64,000 bases of DNA from Gemmatimonadota bacterium (GTDB lineage Bacteria; Gemmatimonadota; Gemmatimonadetes; Gemmatimonadales; GWC2-71-9): contig VGVQ01000018.1 of NCBI GenBank assembly GCA_016874005.1, positions 1 to 64,000 on the forward strand. The letters run 5' to 3'. The first letter of the stretch is position 1; every line of letters begins with the position of its first letter. The notes beneath the pieces are model-generated. The model searched no databases and was not told the DNA's origin. It worked only from the letters and a program-made list of their open reading frames with translations. A program made the translations under genes and the position numbers. Positions 24,041 through 33,516 of this stretch are shown here, piece after piece.

Positions 24041-24946
24041 TCACCCGAATGCGGCCCGCGCCGCCCGGGCATCCACTGCCAATTGATCCTGCAACTGCGC
24101 CAGCGAATCGAACCGGCGAATGTCACGAAGCCGTCGGACCCACTCGATCCGCAAGACCCGGCCATAGAGATCACCGGCGAAATCGAACAGGTGCGCCTCC
24201 AGCAACCGGCGGCCATCGCCAATGGTCGGTCGAGTGCCCTGATTGAGCATCCCCAGCGCGACCCCGCCGCCCCATTCGATCTTCGCCGCGTACACCCCGT
24301 CCGGCGGCAGCAACTTCTGATCGGGCGGGACGATGTTCGCGGTCGGCACCCCGATGGCGCGCCCCCGCCGATCGCCCGCAACCACGGTCCCGCTGACCCG
24401 GTATGGCCGTCCCAGCAGCCGGGCCGCCTCGGCCAGATTCCCGAGCCGGACCGCGGCCCGAATCGCACTGCTCGAAATCACTCCGTCCGGACCCGCGACA
24501 GGTTCCACCAGATCGACCGAAAACCCGTGGCGATCGCCCAGGCTACGGAGGGTCGCCAAGTTCCCGGCCCGTCCCCGGCCAAAATGGTGGTCATGCCCGA
24601 CGACCAGCTCGCGGACGCGGCACCGCTCCACCAGGATCCGCTCGACGAACTCCTCGGCCGACAGGGCGGCCAGGCTCCGGTCGAATGGTAGCACGACCAG
24701 GTAGTCGAGCGCCGTCTCCGCCAGGGCGGCCGACCGTTCTTCGGCCACCGTGAGCCGACCGGGAGCCCGGTCCGGCGCGACGACCGCCAACGGATGCGGC
24801 TCGAACGTCACCAGAACGGACGCTCGCCCAGCAGCCCGAGCCCGGGCAACCAACTCTCCCAAAACCGCCCGATGGCCGCGGTGCACCCCATCGAACGTGC
24901 CGACCGTGGCCACCGCGCCGTTGGGCACTGGCAACCAGCCGGTCAT
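24041..24946 (-). CDS. ribF: bifunctional riboflavin kinase / FAD synthetase
   Basis: This 301-residue protein makes FMN and FAD. The N-terminal FAD synthetase half has GTFDGVHRGHRAVL (nucleotidyltransferase HxGH near 24) and the GRGRAGN motif. The C-terminal riboflavin kinase half begins at YRVSGTVVAGDRRGRAIGVPTANI. The start overlaps the truB stop by four bases. Placement after truB is the common bacterial order. No FMN riboswitch is seen, as expected within an operon. Confidence 0.95.
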   Translation of the reverse strand: MTGWLPVPNGAVATVGTFDGVHRGHRAVLGELVARARAAGRASVLVTFEPHPLAVVAPDRAPGRLTVAEERSAALAETALDYLVVLPFDRSLAALSAEEFVERILVERCRVRELVVGHDHHFGRGRAGNLATLRSLGDRHGFSVDLVEPVAGPDGVISSSAIRAAVRLGNLAEAARLLGRPYRVSGTVVAGDRRGRAIGVPTANIVPPDQKLLPPDGVYAAKIEWGGGVALGMLNQGTRPTIGDGRRLLEAHLFDFAGDLYGRVLRIEWVRRLRDIRRFDSLAQLQDQLAVDARAARAAFG

Positions 24947-25797
24947 CGGGCCCCGCCGAGCACGACCACCGGCTGCCAGCGGCCCTCGCGCGGCTCGGCC
25001 ACCGCGATCAGCTCGCCGCCGGCTACCAGGGCAGACGGACCGCTGGCGCCCCCCGTTTCGCCCACCTGGCGCCCTTGCCGCACCGCGGCCGCCTCCTCGA
25101 GCCTGAGGTCGACCCTCATCATCTCGCCGAGCAGCCTGAGCGGCGAGAGCACCGACGCTGCCACGACTTCATCCGGCTGACACCCGTCCTTGGCACGGAA
25201 GCCGCCCACAACCGTTCGCCGCAGTTCGGTCAGGTGGGCTCCGGTCCCGAGCAAGCGACCGAGGTCGCGGGCCAAGGCCCGAACGTACGTTCCCGACCCG
25301 ACCTCCACCGAGAACCGAAGGACCGGTGGCCGATACTCGACCAGGTCGAAGCGGTTCACGACCAACGCCACCGGCGCCAGCGGCTCGTCGGTTCCGGCGC
25401 GGGCCCGCCGGTAACTTCGAACCCCGGCGACCGACTTGGCGCTATACCCGGGCGGCACCTGCTCGATCCGGCCGGTCAGCTTGCCAATGGCCCGCACCAC
25501 TTCCTCGCGGCTCGGCCACTCGCCAGCCCAGGGAAGCCCGATCGGCTCGCCGGTTCGGTCGTCGGTCGTCGTCGCGACGCCAAGGCGCGCCTCGGCGTGG
25601 TACTCCTTGGCGGCCGCGCTGACAAACCGGGCCAGTCGGGTCGCCGCCCCGACCACCAGCACCAGGAGACCGGTCGCGAACGGATCGAGGGTCCCGGTGT
25701 GCCCCACGGCGCGGGTCGCGAGCCGTCGCCGAACGATGGCAACGACGTCATGCGAGGTCATCCCTGCCGGCTTGTCGACCAGGACGCCGCCGTTCAG
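24943..25797 (-). CDS. truB: tRNA pseudouridine-55 synthase TruB (CTG start)
   Basis: This enzyme makes pseudouridine 55 in the T-loop of tRNAs. The catalytic motif GHTGTLDPFATGLL holds the Asp nucleophile. The first ATG (25761) would cut off the conserved GGVLVDKPAGMTSHDV N-terminus. The full motif is read from a CTG at 25797, preceded by GAGGAGG and overlapping the rbfA stop as CTGA. In-frame stop codons leave no ATG, GTG or TTG alternative upstream. With this start the protein is 284 residues, a normal length. Confidence 0.92.
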   Translation of the reverse strand: MNGGVLVDKPAGMTSHDVVAIVRRRLATRAVGHTGTLDPFATGLLVLVVGAATRLARFVSAAAKEYHAEARLGVATTTDDRTGEPIGLPWAGEWPSREEVVRAIGKLTGRIEQVPPGYSAKSVAGVRSYRRARAGTDEPLAPVALVVNRFDLVEYRPPVLRFSVEVGSGTYVRALARDLGRLLGTGAHLTELRRTVVGGFRAKDGCQPDEVVAASVLSPLRLLGEMMRVDLRLEEAAAVRQGRQVGETGGASGPSALVAGGELIAVAEPREGRWQPVVVLGGAR

Positions 25798-26171
25798 CTC
25801 TCCGCCTCCTCGTCAGGCTCCGACCGGCGGATGTCAGCCAGCAGGGCGTCGATCCTGGCGGCGTGCTCGGCCCCCCGATCCGCGACGAAGCGAAGCTCGG
25901 GCGTCAAGCGGGTGGCCAGCGCCTTGGCCACCCGGCTCCGGAGAAACCCGGCCGCTCGGCCGAGTCTTTCGAGGGCCGCCTCCCGCTCGCTTTCCTCGCC
26001 GTGGACCACCACCGACACCGTGGCGTGCGAGAGGTCGGGACTGACCCGCACCCCGGTGACGGTGACCAGCTTGATCCGCGGGTCCCGCACCTCGGTCAGC
26101 AGGGCTTCCGCGATCACCTGACGGACGACCTCGCCGACTTGGTCGGGTCGCCGCCGCCCCTGAGTTGCCAC
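25794..26171 (-). CDS. rbfA: ribosome-binding factor A
   Basis: This 125-residue KH-fold protein assists maturation of the 16S rRNA 5' end. The family pattern is clear: RRPDQVGEVVRQVIAEALL, DPRIKLVTVTGVRVSPDLSHATV and the C-terminal TPELRFVADRG. It starts ten bases after infB and its stop overlaps the CTG start of truB. Confidence 0.95.
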   Translation of the reverse strand: MATQGRRRPDQVGEVVRQVIAEALLTEVRDPRIKLVTVTGVRVSPDLSHATVSVVVHGEESEREAALERLGRAAGFLRSRVAKALATRLTPELRFVADRGAEHAARIDALLADIRRSEPDEEAES

Positions 26172-26181
26172 CGGTCCTCCG

Positions 26182-29064
26182 TTAGGCGCCCGGCGTCGCC
26201 GCCGAACCAGCCAGCGACCGCTTCACCTCGTCGACCCGGAAGGCCTCGATCCGGTCGCCGACCTTGACGTCGTTGAAGTTCTCGATCCCGATGCCGCACT
26301 CGAGCCCTTCCTTCACTTCCTTGACGTCGTCCTTGAAGCGCTTGAGGCTCGAGAGGCTGCCGGTGTAGACCGTCTTGCCGTCTCGGACCACCCGAGCCTT
26401 CGCGGTCCGAACGATGGTGCCCGCTCGGACCGTGCAGCCCGCGATCGTCCCCACCTTGCTGACCTTGAAGGTCTCGAGCACCTCGGCTTCGCCCAGGATG
26501 GTTTCTTTCTCCTCGGGCTTGAGCAACCCTTCGAGGGCGTTCTTGACGTCCTCGACGGCCTCGTAAATGATCCGGTAGGTGCGGACATCCACCTGCTCCC
26601 GATCGGCCGTTGCCCGGGCGTTGGCGTCCGGACGGACGTGGAAGCCGAGGATGATCGCTCCCGATGCCTTGGCCAGCAGCACGTCGCTCTCGGTGATCGC
26701 GCCGACCCCGCGGTGAACCACCTCGACCCGCACCTCGGCGGTGCTGAGTTGGGCCAGCGCGTCGGCGAGCGCCTCGGCCGGACCACCCTGGTCCGCCTTG
26801 ATGATGATCTTGAGCTGGGTGGCCTGACCGGCTTGCAGCTGCCGGCTGATATCCTCGAGGGAGGCGCCCCGCATGCTGCGGCGGTTCTGTGCCTCCCGCT
26901 CGAGCCGTTGTCGTTTCTGGGCGATTTCCCGCGCCTCGATGGCATCGGCGACGCTCAAGAACGCGTCGCCGGCGTCAGGCACGCCGCTGAACCCGAGGAC
27001 CCGAACCGGCGTCGACGGACCGGCCTCCTTGACCGCCTTGCCCCGCTCGTCGGTCATCGCCCGGACCCGGCCGGAGAACTTGCCGCAAATGAAGTTGTCG
27101 CCCACCCGAAGGGTGCCCCGCTGCACCAGCACGGTCGCGAGGGGACCCTTCCCGGCGTCGAGGGTGGCCTCGAGCACGGTGCCGTTCCCGGGCGCCCCGG
27201 GATTGGCCTTGAGGTCGAGGATCTCGGCCTGGAGGAGGACCTGGTCGAGCAGGGCGTCGATCCCGGTCCCCTTCTTGGCGGAAATCGGGGCCGCGAGCAC
27301 CTTGCCACCGAACTCCTCGAGGACCACTTGGTGCTGGAGGAGGTCCTGTTTGACCTTCGCCACGTTCGCGGTGGGCAGGTCGATCTTGTTGATCGCGACG
27401 ATGATCGGGACGCCGGCATTCTTCGCGTGGCTGATCGCCTCGATCGTCTGCGGCATGATCTGGTCGTCGGCGGCAATCACCAGCACCACGATGTCGGTGA
27501 CCTGCGCCCCACGGGCCCGCATGGCCGTGAAGGCCTGGTGACCGGGGGTATCGAGGAAGGTGATGTCGCGATCGCCCGGCAAGGATACGTGATAGGCACC
27601 GATGTGCTGAGTGATCCCACCGGCCTCGCCCGCCACGACGTTGGCCTTCCGGATGTAGTCCAGAAGCGACGTCTTGCCGTGGTCGACGTGACCCATGATG
27701 GTGACGACCGGGGGACGGGACCGCAGATCGGCCACGTCGTCCGCGGCCGGGGTGGCCACTTCGGCCGCGTACTCCTCCTCCTTGACGGCCTGGAAACCGA
27801 ACTCGGATGCGATCAACTCGATCTGATCGAAGTCGAGACGTTGATTGACGGTGACCATCATCCCCAGTTCCTTGAACGCAAACTGGACGATCTGAGTCGC
27901 CGGGATCTTCATCGCTTCGGCGAGTTCCGAGACCGACACGAACTCGTTCACCCGAATCCGGGTCTTCTCACGCTCCCGCTCCTCGGCGGTCCGGCTGGCC
28001 AGCAGATCGCGATAGCTGGGCTCGTCGGCGCGCCGCTTTCGGGGCCCGCCCTTCATGCCGGCGAGGGTCTTCAGGATGTTCGCCTGCACGGCATCCTGGT
28101 CGACGTAATTCTTCCGACTCTTCTTGCCCTTCTTTCGACCCCCAGCCGCCCGGGAGGGCGCGTCCGGCCCAAAGACCCTGGTCGGAGCGGCGGCACCCGG
28201 TGCCCCGGGCCGATTGAACCCAGGTCGGCCAGGAGGCCCGCCGGGGCGCTGACCGCCCCAGCCTTGCCCCGGACGCGGAGGGCCGCCGGTGCGGTTGGGA
28301 GGACCGCCGCGGCTTCCGGGGGGCCCGCCAGGCCGGGGGCCGCCCGGCCGGGGACCGCCGGGCCGGTCGCCCGGACGATCACGGCTCGGCTGGCCCGCCG
28401 CCGAACTGAACACCGGCCGGGGACCGACCGGTGTCCGGGGAACCCTGGGCGGAATGAACGGCGTCCGGCGGACCTGCGGCCCGGTTTGGCCTTCGGCCGC
28501 GGCGGGCAAGGTCGGCCGCGGAGGAATGGGCCGGAGCGGCGGCGGCGGCGGCGGTGGCTCCGCTGCCGGCGGCTCTTCGGCGACGGGTTCCTCGACTGGC
28601 AGGGGCGGGAGGTCCTTGAACAGCGCCCTGGCGCGTTCCTCGATGGTCGGCATCGGGGTCCCGGGCGCCGTGGGCGCTTCGGCCTTCTCGAACAGGGGCT
28701 TGTCGAGATCGAACGCGGGCGCTTCGGCAGCGGCCTTCTGGGCCTCGGCCTCGGCGGCGAGCGCTTCCGACTCGGCGACCTCGGCCGCGGTGCGCCGGCG
28801 CTTGGTCGGACGGGCCTCTTCCGTCGGCGCCGGGGCAGGCTCGGCCTTGGCGGCCCGCCGCTTGGTCTTCTTTGGTTCGGCTTCCGCCGCCGCGTGTTTG
28901 CGTTTCTCACGCTCCCAGCGGAGCCGAACCGCGGCGACCTGCGCGTCCTCGAGCGGGGACTGAGCACCCCGCACCGTCAGGTGCATGTCCTTGAGCAAAC
29001 TCAAGAGTTGTTCGGTCGCAACGCCGAACTCGGTCGCCAACTCGTGCACTCTAGTCTTGACCAC
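26182..29064 (-). CDS. infB: translation initiation factor IF-2
   Basis: This 960-residue GTPase brings initiator fMet-tRNA to the 30S subunit. An N-terminal IF2N helix (about 1-50) is followed by an unusually long Pro/Gly/Arg/Ala-rich linker (about 60-335), a second IF2N domain, then the G domain with [19 protein letters not shown] near 459, [16 protein letters not shown] and SAK motifs, and the C-terminal initiator-tRNA-binding domain. The linker is low-complexity and basic, common in high-GC phyla. The start codon is GTG at 29064 and overlaps ylxQ. Confidence 0.97.
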   Translation of the reverse strand: MVKTRVHELATEFGVATEQLLSLLKDMHLTVRGAQSPLEDAQVAAVRLRWEREKRKHAAAEAEPKKTKRRAAKAEPAPAPTEEARPTKRRRTAAEVAESEALAAEAEAQKAAAEAPAFDLDKPLFEKAEAPTAPGTPMPTIEERARALFKDLPPLPVEEPVAEEPPAAEPPPPPPPLRPIPPRPTLPAAAEGQTGPQVRRTPFIPPRVPRTPVGPRPVFSSAAGQPSRDRPGDRPGGPRPGGPRPGGPPGSRGGPPNRTGGPPRPGQGWGGQRPGGPPGRPGFNRPGAPGAAAPTRVFGPDAPSRAAGGRKKGKKSRKNYVDQDAVQANILKTLAGMKGGPRKRRADEPSYRDLLASRTAEEREREKTRIRVNEFVSVSELAEAMKIPATQIVQFAFKELGMMVTVNQRLDFDQIELIASEFGFQAVKEEEYAAEVATPAADDVADLRSRPPVVTIMGHVDHGKTSLLDYIRKANVVAGEAGGITQHIGAYHVSLPGDRDITFLDTPGHQAFTAMRARGAQVTDIVVLVIAADDQIMPQTIEAISHAKNAGVPIIVAINKIDLPTANVAKVKQDLLQHQVVLEEFGGKVLAAPISAKKGTGIDALLDQVLLQAEILDLKANPGAPGNGTVLEATLDAGKGPLATVLVQRGTLRVGDNFICGKFSGRVRAMTDERGKAVKEAGPSTPVRVLGFSGVPDAGDAFLSVADAIEAREIAQKRQRLEREAQNRRSMRGASLEDISRQLQAGQATQLKIIIKADQGGPAEALADALAQLSTAEVRVEVVHRGVGAITESDVLLAKASGAIILGFHVRPDANARATADREQVDVRTYRIIYEAVEDVKNALEGLLKPEEKETILGEAEVLETFKVSKVGTIAGCTVRAGTIVRTAKARVVRDGKTVYTGSLSSLKRFKDDVKEVKEGLECGIGIENFNDVKVGDRIEAFRVDEVKRSLAGSAATPGA

Positions 29065-29383
29065 TCACCCCTCCATCCGACCCTGCTTCGCGCGCGGTTC
29101 GGAGGGCTCCCTCCGCCAGCGCCTGATCCTTGATACCGACCACCATCACCGGCGGTTTGCCCAGCCGAGCCCCGAGTTCCTGGGCCGTCGGGCCGGCCAA
29201 CCGCGGGACCTTCCTGGCCGTAGCGAGGCGAACCGTCTTTTCGATGGCCCGTTGGCTGGCATCGCGCGCGACCACGACCGCGCGGCACTCATCCGCCTGG
29301 AGCGCTCGCCGGACGGCTTCGACGCCGATGATCACATGGCCGGCCCGCAGGCCGAGGCCGAGAAGGCCAATGAGGCCGGTCAT
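29051..29383 (-). CDS. ylxQ: YlxQ-like L7Ae-family RNA-binding protein
   Basis: This 110-residue protein resembles the ribosomal L7Ae/L30e/Gadd45 fold proteins often encoded between nusA and infB. Supporting features are the GLRAGHVIIGVEAVRRAL start, VVVARDASQRAIEKTVRLA, and the VGIKDQALAEG loop. It probably binds a kink-turn RNA. It starts five bases after nusA and ends inside the start of infB, so it is part of the same transcript. The usual partner YlxR is not seen as a separate gene. Confidence 0.82.
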   Translation of the reverse strand: MTGLIGLLGLGLRAGHVIIGVEAVRRALQADECRAVVVARDASQRAIEKTVRLATARKVPRLAGPTAQELGARLGKPPVMVVGIKDQALAEGALRTAREAGSDGGVSGQD

Positions 29384-29388
29384 CAGGG

Positions 29389-30702
29389 TCAGGCCGCGTC
29401 CTCACCCGGGTTGTCAGCCGTCAGGTCCGCCAAGAAGGCAAGCAATTCTTCGGTCGACTCCGGCGTCATCCCGGCGATCTTGACCACGTCCTCGCGCTCG
29501 AGATCCAGGATGTCGTTCAGGGTCTTGAACCCCGCGTTGCCTAACGCGGCGACGACCTCCGGGGACAGTCCCTTGAGTTCCGAGAGCTGCACGTGGCTCA
29601 CGATCTCGTCCTCGAGCGGGGGCGGCGCGAAGAGGGGGCCCTCGCCGCCTCGTTCCATCCACTCCCGGCTCGAGTACAGATCGATCTTCCATCCGGTCAA
29701 TTCTGACGCCAGTCGGACGTTTTGGCCGTTCTTTCCGATGGCCAAGGAGAGCTGGTCCTCGTCGACGACCGCCTGAATGGTCTTGGACTCCGGGTCCGAG
29801 AAGACCTTGGCGACCCGGGCGGGCGCCAGGGCCAGCCGGGCAAACCGTTCCGGGTCCGGCGACCACGGGACGATATCGATTCGTTCACCAGACAGCTCGT
29901 TGACGACGGCCTGGACCCGGGAACCCTTGAGCCCGACGCAGGCCCCGACGGGGTCGACCGCATCGTCCTTGGAAATCACCGCGACTTTGGTGCGGCTCCC
30001 GACCTCGCGGGCGATCGCCCGAATCTCGACCACGTCCTGGGCGATTTCAGGCACCTCGAGCCGGAACAGCGCCGCGACGAACATCGGATCGCCCCGAGAA
30101 AGCACCAGCCGAGGCCCCTTGGGGGTTTCCTCGAGCCGCTTCAAGACGGCCCGAATGGTGTCGCCTTGGTGGAAATGCTCCCGGTGGTTCTGCTCCCGGT
30201 AGGGGATGATCGCCTCGGCCTCTTTGAACTTGGCCAGCATCAGAACCAGCTTGCCGCGCTCGATCTGCTGTACTTCGCCGGAGAGCAGTTCGCCGACTTT
30301 GTCGCCGAATTCTTCCCGGATCTTGGTGCGCTCGCCCTCTCTGACCCGCTGGATGATCCGCTGTTTCGCCGCCTGCACCGCGAGCCGTCCGAAGTCGCTG
30401 AAGGGAACCTCTTCCTCGAGCACGTCGCCCGCCTGGAAATCGGGGTCTTCGTACTGGGCGTCCTCGATCGAGATCTGACAACTCGAGTCATCGACTGCCT
30501 CGACCACCGTCCGCAGCCGCGACACCTTGATGGTACCCTGCAGCTCGTCGACGGACAGCTCGAACTTGACGTTGGGGCCGAACTTCCGGACCAGGGCCGC
30601 GTGAATACCATCTTTGAGCAGGTCGAGCAGATCGGAGCGGTCCAACTGCTTCGAGTTGGTCAACTCGCGAAACGCGGCCAACATCTCCGGTGAACCCGCC
30701 AT
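29389..30702 (-). CDS. nusA: transcription termination/antitermination factor NusA
   Basis: This 437-residue protein modulates RNA polymerase pausing, termination and rRNA antitermination. An N-terminal polymerase-binding domain (about 1-130) leads to an S1 domain (SGEVQQIERGKLVLML), two KH domains (DPVGACVGLKGSRVQAVVNEL near 255, SLAIGKNGQNVRLA near 325) and a C-terminal helix-hairpin-helix region (LKGLSPEVVAALGNAGF, about 380). The start at ATG 30702 is backed by AGGAGGG eight bases upstream. It is the first gene of the operon; the usual leading gene rimP is absent. Confidence 0.96.
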   Translation of the reverse strand: MAGSPEMLAAFRELTNSKQLDRSDLLDLLKDGIHAALVRKFGPNVKFELSVDELQGTIKVSRLRTVVEAVDDSSCQISIEDAQYEDPDFQAGDVLEEEVPFSDFGRLAVQAAKQRIIQRVREGERTKIREEFGDKVGELLSGEVQQIERGKLVLMLAKFKEAEAIIPYREQNHREHFHQGDTIRAVLKRLEETPKGPRLVLSRGDPMFVAALFRLEVPEIAQDVVEIRAIAREVGSRTKVAVISKDDAVDPVGACVGLKGSRVQAVVNELSGERIDIVPWSPDPERFARLALAPARVAKVFSDPESKTIQAVVDEDQLSLAIGKNGQNVRLASELTGWKIDLYSSREWMERGGEGPLFAPPPLEDEIVSHVQLSELKGLSPEVVAALGNAGFKTLNDILDLEREDVVKIAGMTPESTEELLAFLADLTADNPGEDAA

Positions 30703-30879
30703 ACACCTATCCCTCCTGACACGGTGCCGCGTCCTTCGCGCCACCCGAGACCGCCCCGTCCGGGGCCATTCGATTGGGGTTGGATTGAGGATTGCGGGGC
30801 CAACGAACGCCAACCCCAGTGTTAGGAGGTCCGGCCGACGCGTCCCCAGCGGAGGGGACGTCCAACCTGCCGGCACCGA
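30703..30879 (-). promoter_or_regulatory. leader of the nusA-infB operon
   Basis: This stretch has no gene. It contains a perfect 7-bp hairpin (CGTCCCC at 30841-30847 with GGGGACG at 30854-30860), a second G-C-rich stem-like region near 30755-30775 and the nusA ribosome site. As it sits between a terminator and the first ATG it must hold the operon promoter, although no clear -35/-10 pair stands out. NusA autoregulates through its leader in other bacteria; that it does so here is only a suggestion. Confidence 0.4.
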
Positions 30880-30908
30880 AAACAAAAATGTGGGGGAGCG
30901 CCCCACAT
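30880..30908 (-). terminator. rho-independent terminator ahead of the nusA operon
   Basis: Read on the minus strand, an 8-bp perfect stem (30908-30901 with 30895-30888) and a five-base loop are followed by TTTTTGTTTT. It ends transcription of the Ig-domain lipoprotein gene and insulates nusA. The 135 bp from here to the lipoprotein stop codon show nothing else. Confidence 0.88.
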
Positions 30909-31043
30909 CGCCGAACTACCGCCCCACCGCTCCGAATGGCCAAAGCTACCCCAGGCAAGCCGGAAGGTCAATCCAGGCCCCGCCTTACCGGCCCCCGGGC
31001 CGGCTCTCCGACTACCCCCTCAAAAAGGACCCTCCGCCGCCGC

Positions 31044-31415
31044 TCAGTTGCGGCCCGAGGCAACGACGACGACGATGGACTCGGTCGAGGTGTTACCGGC
31101 GAGGTCCTTCGCCTCGGCCCGCAGCACGTGCGGCCCGTCAGCGACGGACGCCGTGTTCCACACAGTCTGGTAGGGGGGCACGAAGTCGTTGAGCAACAGG
31201 GTCCCGTCGGCGAATAACTTCACCACGTCGATGCCTCCGGCGTCTTGAGCCACCGCCTGGAAGGGGACCAGGCCGAACACGGTATCCCCTTGTCTTGGAG
31301 AAGTGATCCGGAGAATCGGACTGTCGAGGTCCGATTGCTCGTTGACATCGCCGAAGCACCCCGCGGCTCCGGTCGCCACTGCGGCCAACCAAAGCCACGC
31401 CGATCGCCCTCTCAT
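31044..31415 (-). CDS. lipoprotein with bacterial Ig-like domain
   Basis: This 123-residue protein has a signal peptide with lipobox TGAAGC near residue 20. The mature part is a single Ig-like beta-sandwich: ITSPRQGDTVFG, then VKLFADGTLL, then GPHVLRAEAKDLAGNTST. Such domains are adhesion or scaffold modules on the cell surface. One domain alone with no enzyme attached gives no specific function. It begins 17 bases after pgeF and is followed by a terminator. Confidence 0.72.
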   Translation of the reverse strand: MRGRSAWLWLAAVATGAAGCFGDVNEQSDLDSPILRITSPRQGDTVFGLVPFQAVAQDAGGIDVVKLFADGTLLLNDFVPPYQTVWNTASVADGPHVLRAEAKDLAGNTSTESIVVVVASGRN

Positions 31416-31431
31416 ACCGCCGCCTCCCCTA

Positions 31432-32178
31432 TCACGCTGCCAATCCGAGAAAAGCTAGCATCCTGCCGTCCGTTCCGCCCGAGCCGCGGTGGCTCATGAA
31501 GCGCTCTCGCATGTGAGCGCTGCAATGGGAAGACACGGTGACGGTCCTGACCCCCGCCCGGGTGGCCTGGTCGGCCAGCACCTGGCGGAGATCGACGAAC
31601 AGTGGGCCGGCTCCCGTCACCGGCTGGCCGCAGGCAGCGACCACCTCGGCTCCCACCTGATAGCAGGCGCCGCAGATACCCACCCCACAGTGGAGGAGGA
31701 GGTCGGCTGGGCGGCTGCCGCGGGACCGAAGCAGGTCGAGGCCGGCACTCAGGATCCCCGCGGCGGTGCCGCGCCACCCAGCGTGCAGCAACGCCACGGC
31801 CCGGCGAACGGGGTCGAAAAGGTATACCGGAACGCAGTCCGCCGAGGACACCCCGAGCAGCAGCCCACTGGTGGCCGCGGCGTGGCCATCGATCGCGGGC
31901 ACGATCCGCAGGCCCGCGGCCGCTTGGTGCCACTCCACCACGGTCCCGTGGACCTGGCGCCCGACCACGAGTCCGGAACATCCGGTGGCCTCGAGCAGCC
32001 GCTGATATCGCTCGAGGGTCGGACCGACGGGCTGCAAACCGCCGAGGCCCAGGTCGAACGGCTTGGTGGCCTCTCCGCGAGTCGTAATCCCGGCGACGAC
32101 CCCGTGGCTGTCCCACCCCGGAACGACCAGCGAGGGAACGTCGAACGGACCCGCGACCTCGTCGAGCGCCTCAATCAT
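31432..32178 (-). CDS. pgeF: PgeF/YfiH multicopper-oxidase-like protein
   Basis: This 248-residue protein of the DUF152 (laccase-domain) family edits peptidoglycan precursors or acts as a purine-nucleoside oxidoreductase in homologues. The metal-binding residues are visible: GRQVHGTVV, SSADCVPVYLF and LLHAGWRGTAAG, then CGVGICGACYQVG and the C-terminal HCSAHMRERF-SHR. Its ATG overlaps the end of murA by eight bases. The coupling to murA fits the peptidoglycan-editing role assigned to PgeF. Confidence 0.88.
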   Translation of the reverse strand: MIEALDEVAGPFDVPSLVVPGWDSHGVVAGITTRGEATKPFDLGLGGLQPVGPTLERYQRLLEATGCSGLVVGRQVHGTVVEWHQAAAGLRIVPAIDGHAAATSGLLLGVSSADCVPVYLFDPVRRAVALLHAGWRGTAAGILSAGLDLLRSRGSRPADLLLHCGVGICGACYQVGAEVVAACGQPVTGAGPLFVDLRQVLADQATRAGVRTVTVSSHCSAHMRERFMSHRGSGGTDGRMLAFLGLAA

Positions 32179-33454
32179 CGACTCGTTCGACCTGGGCTCC
32201 CAGGGCACGCAGTCGGGTGTCGATTCGTTCGTATCCCCGCTCGATTTGACCGACGTTGTGGATGGTACTCTGGCCCTCGGCGGCGAGGGCCGCCAGGAGC
32301 ATGGCCATCCCGGCCCTGATATCCGGCGACTCGACGACCCCGCCGCGGAGCGGCGACGGACCGGCAATGACGGCCCGGTGGGGGTCGCAGAGGACGATCC
32401 GAGCCCCCATTCCGATCAGCTTGTCGACGAAGTACAGCCGCGACTCGAACATCTTTTCGAACACGAGGAGCATGCCGTGACATTGGGTGGCCGCGACCAC
32501 CACGATCGACATGACGTCGGCCGGGAACGCCGGCCAGGGACCATCTTCGAGCTTCGGCACGTGTCCGCCCAGATCGGGTCGGATCCGGCGCTCTTGATCC
32601 CGATCCACCACCAGCTTGGTCCCGTCGAGACGCGGTCGGATCCCCAAGCGGTCGAACCCGATCAGGGTGGCACGAAGATCGTCCGCCCGGACGCCGTCGA
32701 TGACGAGGTGGCCATTGGTGACCGCCGCCAGGCCGATGAAACTGCCGATCTCGATGTGGTCGGGCCCGATCTCGTAGCGGCACCCCCGCAACGGCCGACC
32801 GCCCCGAACGGTGTAGGTATTCGACCCGATCCCTTCGATCTCGGCACCCATGGCCACCAGGAACCGCGCCAGATCTTGGACATGCGGTTCGGCGGCGGCA
32901 TTGCGGAGGATCGTGGTTCCGGTGGCCCGGACGGCCGCCATGAGCGCGTTTTCGGTCGCGGTGACACTCGGCTCGTCGAGGAAGACGTCGGCGCCCTGGA
33001 GCCGCTTTCCCTCGATCTCGTACCGGTCCCCGGCCATGACCGTCGCACCTAACGCTTCGAGGGCGAGAAAATGGGTGTCGACCCGCCGGCGCCCGATCAC
33101 GTCGCCACCGGGCGGCGGCAGCTTGACCTCTCCGAATCGGGCCAGGAGGGGGGCCGCCAGCAGGATCGACGCCCGGATCTTGGCGCACAGCCCGGGGTCG
33201 AGCGGTTTCGAGGCGGCGGGCCTGGCGTCGATCGTCACGGTGTTCGGCTCGGTCCAGGCGGCCTCGGCGCCGAGATCGCAGAGCAGGGCGATCAGCATCT
33301 CGACGTCGCGGATCCGGGGCACATTGGCGAGCACCACCGGTCCATCGGCCAACAGGCTCGCGGCGAGGATCGGAAGGGCGGCGTTCTTGTTGCCCGCGGG
33401 TCGCACGATGCCGTCCAGGGGACGGCCCCCTTGAACGATGAATCGCGGTGGCAT
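32171..33454 (-). CDS. murA: UDP-N-acetylglucosamine 1-carboxyvinyltransferase MurA, fosfomycin-insensitive type
   Basis: This 427-residue enzyme transfers enolpyruvate from PEP to UDP-GlcNAc, the first committed step of peptidoglycan synthesis. It shows the two-lobed EPSP-synthase fold signatures GNKNAALPILAASLL (about 22-36) and a C-terminal GYERIDTRLRALGA. The active-site loop reads LPPPGGDVIGRRRVD, where Asp 118 occupies the place of E. coli Cys 115. In other bacteria the Cys-to-Asp change makes MurA resistant to fosfomycin. All else looks normal. Confidence 0.95.
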   Translation of the reverse strand: MPPRFIVQGGRPLDGIVRPAGNKNAALPILAASLLADGPVVLANVPRIRDVEMLIALLCDLGAEAAWTEPNTVTIDARPAASKPLDPGLCAKIRASILLAAPLLARFGEVKLPPPGGDVIGRRRVDTHFLALEALGATVMAGDRYEIEGKRLQGADVFLDEPSVTATENALMAAVRATGTTILRNAAAEPHVQDLARFLVAMGAEIEGIGSNTYTVRGGRPLRGCRYEIGPDHIEIGSFIGLAAVTNGHLVIDGVRADDLRATLIGFDRLGIRPRLDGTKLVVDRDQERRIRPDLGGHVPKLEDGPWPAFPADVMSIVVVAATQCHGMLLVFEKMFESRLYFVDKLIGMGARIVLCDPHRAVIAGPSPLRGGVVESPDIRAGMAMLLAALAAEGQSTIHNVGQIERGYERIDTRLRALGAQVERVDD

Positions 33455-33516
33455 GGCGCAAAACCTCGCCGCGACCGGTGCGGCACGTCAAGGCGAAGTC
33501 GTTATCTTTGGATCTG

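Noticed and set aside
22600-24086. 523-codon plus-strand frame opposite secDF
   Set aside because: Antisense shadow of secD with no supporting feature.
26638-29133. 831-codon plus-strand frame opposite infB
   Set aside because: It is antisense to a clear infB. Long antisense frames are expected at this G+C content, and the sequence shows no domain.
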